In this document: positions 5,404-7,387 of the stretch, piece by piece
Layout of the letters: each line of letters starts with the position of its first letter
Position numbering within the stretch: position 1 is the stretch's first letter
NCBI GenBank assembly: GCA_003252145.1
Contig: QKDJ01000146.1
Span: forward strand, 1 to 7,387
From: Azovibrio restrictus
GTDB lineage: Bacteria; Pseudomonadota; Gammaproteobacteria; Burkholderiales; Rhodocyclaceae
DNA length: 7,387 nucleotides
Reading direction: 5' to 3'
The notes under the pieces: model-generated
Told to the model about the DNA's origin: nothing
The model's database searches: none
Seen by the model: only the letters and a program-made list of their open reading frames with translations
Program-made: the position numbers and the translations under genes

Positions 5404-6398
5404 AGCTCAAACTCCGCACACTCCCGCTCTTACCTCTTACGGCCCTGTTCTGGGCCAGCTTGGCCCAGGCTCACCATGGCGTCGCCGGAGTTGGAGCGGC
5501 CGCCCTGGAAGGTCCCGGAGCCCCCATTGAATCCGCCAGCTCGGCCACCCTGCCTGCCGGTAGCTGGCTGGCTTACCTGAAAATGGATGAGGCCCGCTAC
5601 AAGAAGTACGACCCCAATGAGCCTGAAGCTGAATACGCCCGCTACTGGATGACCGGTCTGGGCTATGGCTTCACCCCCTGGTTCTCTGCCTATGTGTTCG
5701 TACCCTATAACGACAAGACCGACGAGCCCGGCGGCTATACCTCCCGGGGCTGGGCCGACATGTCGGTCATGGGCCAGATCGGTTTCAAGTACGACCACCA
5801 GGCAGGCCTGCAATTGACTCCGGCCAACGAAAGCCTGGACGACCTGGAGGACTGGCATTTCACCCTGTTCGGCGGCGCCAGCCTGCCTACGGGCAATGCC
5901 AACGCCCGGGACAGCCAAGGCAATATCGATCCGGGCAAATCCCGGGGCTTTGGCAAAGCCTCCTTCAATCTGGGTCTGTCCGCCGCCAAGATGCTGAGCG
6001 AAAAGCTCACCCTGAACCTGGAAGCTTCCGCCATCCGCTTTCAGGAATACACCTACGCCGACGGACAAAAAATGAAGTTCGGGAAGGAGAATCGTCTAAA
6101 CGGTGCCCTGAACTACCGGCTACTGGCCGACGGGGAGCGCAAATTCCGCCTGGACGGCGTACTGGAAGCCCAGTATCTGGCCCTGGGCCGGGACCGGGCC
6201 AACGGCAGCTACGAGTCAGCCACCGGGGGCCGCATGCTCTATGTGATGCCAGGCATTCGAGCCTACTTGGACAAAGCCTCCCTGGCTCTGGGCATCAAGA
6301 AGGCGGTATGGACCCGCCTCAATGAATCCAGTGAGCAACAGGGGGCAGAGGGCAAGGAAAAATATCGCATCGTTTTCTCGGCTTCCTACCTGTTCTGA
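5400..6398 (+). CDS. Predicted outer-membrane beta-barrel protein of the nickel operon
   Basis: 332 residues. Signal peptide 1-24 ends ASLAQA; the predicted mature protein begins HHGVAGVGAA. The rest shows many amphipathic beta segments separated by polar turns, for example WMTGLGYGFTPWFSAYVFVP (83-102), DMSVMGQIGFKYD, WHFTLFGGASLPTG, LTLNLEASAIRFQEY, FRLDGVLEAQYLAL and ASLALGIKKAVW. I count about 11-12 candidate strands. It ends in ASYLF, with the terminal phenylalanine typical of BAM-inserted outer-membrane proteins. No TonB box or plug domain is visible, so it does not look like a TonB-dependent nickel receptor such as FrpB4. It loosely resembles proteins annotated only as transporter or phenol MetA-like porins. 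Its place between nikL and nikM under a NikR operator suggests an outer-membrane nickel channel. That function is inference; the barrel prediction is stronger. Confidence 0.75.
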   Translation: MKLKLRTLPLLPLTALFWASLAQAHHGVAGVGAAALEGPGAPIESASSATLPAGSWLAYLKMDEARYKKYDPNEPEAEYARYWMTGLGYGFTPWFSAYVFVPYNDKTDEPGGYTSRGWADMSVMGQIGFKYDHQAGLQLTPANESLDDLEDWHFTLFGGASLPTGNANARDSQGNIDPGKSRGFGKASFNLGLSAAKMLSEKLTLNLEASAIRFQEYTYADGQKMKFGKENRLNGALNYRLLADGERKFRLDGVLEAQYLALGRDRANGSYESATGGRMLYVMPGIRAYLDKASLALGIKKAVWTRLNESSEQQGAEGKEKYRIVFSASYLF

Positions 6399-6411
6399 AC
6401 ATGCCCTGACC

Positions 6412-7056
6412 ATGCATATCCCCGACGGTTTCCTCGCCCCTCAAACCTGGATTCCTGCCGCCGCCCTGGCAGCAGGCGCCTGGGCCTGGGCCTCCCGGAA
6501 TCTGCGGGAACGCCTGGATGAGCAGACGGTACCCCGCCTGGCCATGATGACCGCCCTGGCCTACGGCCTGGGACTCATCATGGTGCCCCTGCCCGGGGGC
6601 ACTTCCGGCCATGCCCTGGGTGTGGCCCTGCTGGCCCTGCTGTTCGGACTGCGCCCCGCTTTCCTGGCCTACAGTCTGGTGCTGTTGCTGCAATCCCTGC
6701 TGTTCGGGGCCGGGGGCATCACCGCCCTGCCAGTCAATGCCCTGGCCATGGGCCTGGCAGGCAGCGCCACGGCTTTAATCCTGTTCCGTCTCCTGCGGCC
6801 CCTCCATGAACCTGCTGCCGTAGTCATCGCCGCCTGGGGATCGGTCATGGTTTCCGCCCTGTTGGTTGCTTTGGTGTTGGGTGCCCAGCCCTGGATCGCC
6901 CAGGCGGCCGACGGCAGCCCCCGCTTTTTCCCCTTCGGCTGGGCCGTCACCCTGCCCGCCGTACTCATCCCCCATGCCCTGATCGGCCTGGGTGAAGGTG
7001 CCCTGACCCTGCTGGTCTGGCAATACGCCCGCCGCCGGCGCTGGATGACCCCATGA
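6412..7056 (+). CDS. nikM: NikM/CbiM-family S component of ECF nickel transporter
   Basis: 214 residues, polytopic inner-membrane substrate-binding component. It starts MHIPDGFL, the invariant CbiM/NikM N-terminus. The free amine of Met1, the backbone and side chain of His2, and His67 in PGGTSGHALG (61-70) form the planar Ni2+ site known from the NikM2 structure, and all are present here. Further landmarks are LLLQSLLFGAGGITALPVNAL (91-111) and HALIGLGEGALT (188-199). The start must be 6412 because the N-terminal amine is a ligand. The upstream open frame to 6322 belongs to the barrel gene region. No fused NikN domain is present, consistent with a separate nikL. The start lies 13 nt after the barrel stop with no clear Shine-Dalgarno. 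CbiM for cobalt is the alternative; the NikR operator favours nickel. The stop overlaps nikQ by 4 nt. Confidence 0.92.
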   Translation: MHIPDGFLAPQTWIPAAALAAGAWAWASRNLRERLDEQTVPRLAMMTALAYGLGLIMVPLPGGTSGHALGVALLALLFGLRPAFLAYSLVLLLQSLLFGAGGITALPVNALAMGLAGSATALILFRLLRPLHEPAAVVIAAWGSVMVSALLVALVLGAQPWIAQAADGSPRFFPFGWAVTLPAVLIPHALIGLGEGALTLLVWQYARRRRWMTP

Positions 7057-7387
7057 GCCTGTCACCCCGTTCCTGGCTGCTGACCTACCTGCTGACATTA
7101 GCCAGCATCAGCTTCATCCATAGCCCCTTGGTCCTGGCCCTGCTGCTGACTCTTGCACTCCTGGCTGCCGGCCCGGTTCGCCCGGCCCTGCTCAAACGCA
7201 CCCTGAAGGCCGCCCTCCCCCTGACCCTCACCGTCAGCCTAGCCTACGCCGGGCTTACCTTGTGGCAAGGCCGCTCCCCCTACGACTGGCTGCTGCTGAT
7301 GAATGTACGGGTGCTTCTCATGGTCTTTCTCGGTTTCTGGCTGATTCGCCGAGTCAATCTGCTCCAGGCTCTGGAGGGCTGGCCAAC
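7053..7387 (+). CDS. nikQ: NikQ/CbiQ-family T component of ECF transporter, N-terminal part
   Basis: 111 full codons, cut by the right edge. The peptide starts MSLSPRSWLL and is dominated by membrane helices at about 9-40 and 50-70. A further helical region contains LLMNVRVLLMVFLGFWLIRR and then LLQALEGWP. This layout and the helix-rich content match the transmembrane coupling (T) subunit of cobalt/nickel ECF importers, which links the S component to the ATPase. The conserved coupling-helix motifs with Ala-Arg-Gly, expected later in the protein, are out of view. Its ATG overlaps the nikM TGA (ATGA), and GGA lies 8 nt upstream. The assignment leans on position directly after nikM as well as composition. 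A nikO/cbiO ATPase gene would be expected next. Confidence 0.85.
   Translation, partial: MSLSPRSWLLTYLLTLASISFIHSPLVLALLLTLALLAAGPVRPALLKRTLKAALPLTLTVSLAYAGLTLWQGRSPYDWLLLMNVRVLLMVFLGFWLIRRVNLLQALEGWP

Noticed and set aside
5067..6068. An exact 19-nt direct repeat at 5067-5085 and 6050-6068, in nikL and the barrel gene.
   Set aside because: Both copies encode TYADGQ in frame with the same preferred codons, so coincidence of a common beta-turn motif and codon bias explains it; nothing else is shared around them.
4211..7387. Cobalt (CbiMQO) rather than nickel as the operon substrate.
   Set aside because: The motifs alone cannot separate the two metals, but the exact NikR operator and nearby nikR favour nickel, and no cobalamin gene or cobalamin-riboswitch-like leader was seen.

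Overview
The window is GC-rich, gene-dense Gram-negative DNA. Outer-membrane and periplasmic proteins, NikR, a HupT/HoxJ-like kinase and codon use suggest a betaproteobacterium, perhaps of the Rhodocyclales; this placement is inference. The central theme is nickel: sensing, uptake across both membranes, and a probable link to [NiFe]-hydrogenase control.

Left part, minus strand, reading leftward from about 2211: a membrane-anchored TAXI-type solute-binding protein, then a ParA/MinD-like ATPase whose start codon overlaps the preceding stop by 4 nt, then after 51 nt the N-terminus of a CPA2 (Kef-type) cation:proton antiporter that leaves the window. The function of this set is unknown.

Middle, plus strand: nikR (2329-2793), encoding the nickel-responsive ribbon-helix-helix repressor with all expected nickel ligands and an unusual His-rich tail. 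It overlaps a PAS histidine kinase (2768-4123) resembling HupT/HoxJ of hydrogen-sensing systems.

Right part, plus strand: a NikR operator with the exact GTATGA-N16-TCATAC pattern (4213-4240) lies over the -10 element of a predicted promoter. It is followed by a compact operon: nikK-like DUF4198 periplasmic protein, nikL-like membrane-anchored periplasmic protein, a predicted outer-membrane beta-barrel, nikM (S component) and the start of nikQ (T component). The ATPase gene nikO is expected just beyond the right edge.

A working model: the barrel admits nickel through the outer membrane, NikK and NikL handle it in the periplasm, and NikM with NikQ and an unseen NikO imports it. Ni-loaded NikR then shuts the operon off. 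The most interesting points are the unassigned outer-membrane protein inside a NikR-controlled ECF operon, and the predicted mature N-terminal histidine shared by all three exported proteins, mirrored by Met1-His2 of NikM. No CRISPR array, insertion sequence, tRNA or rRNA was seen.
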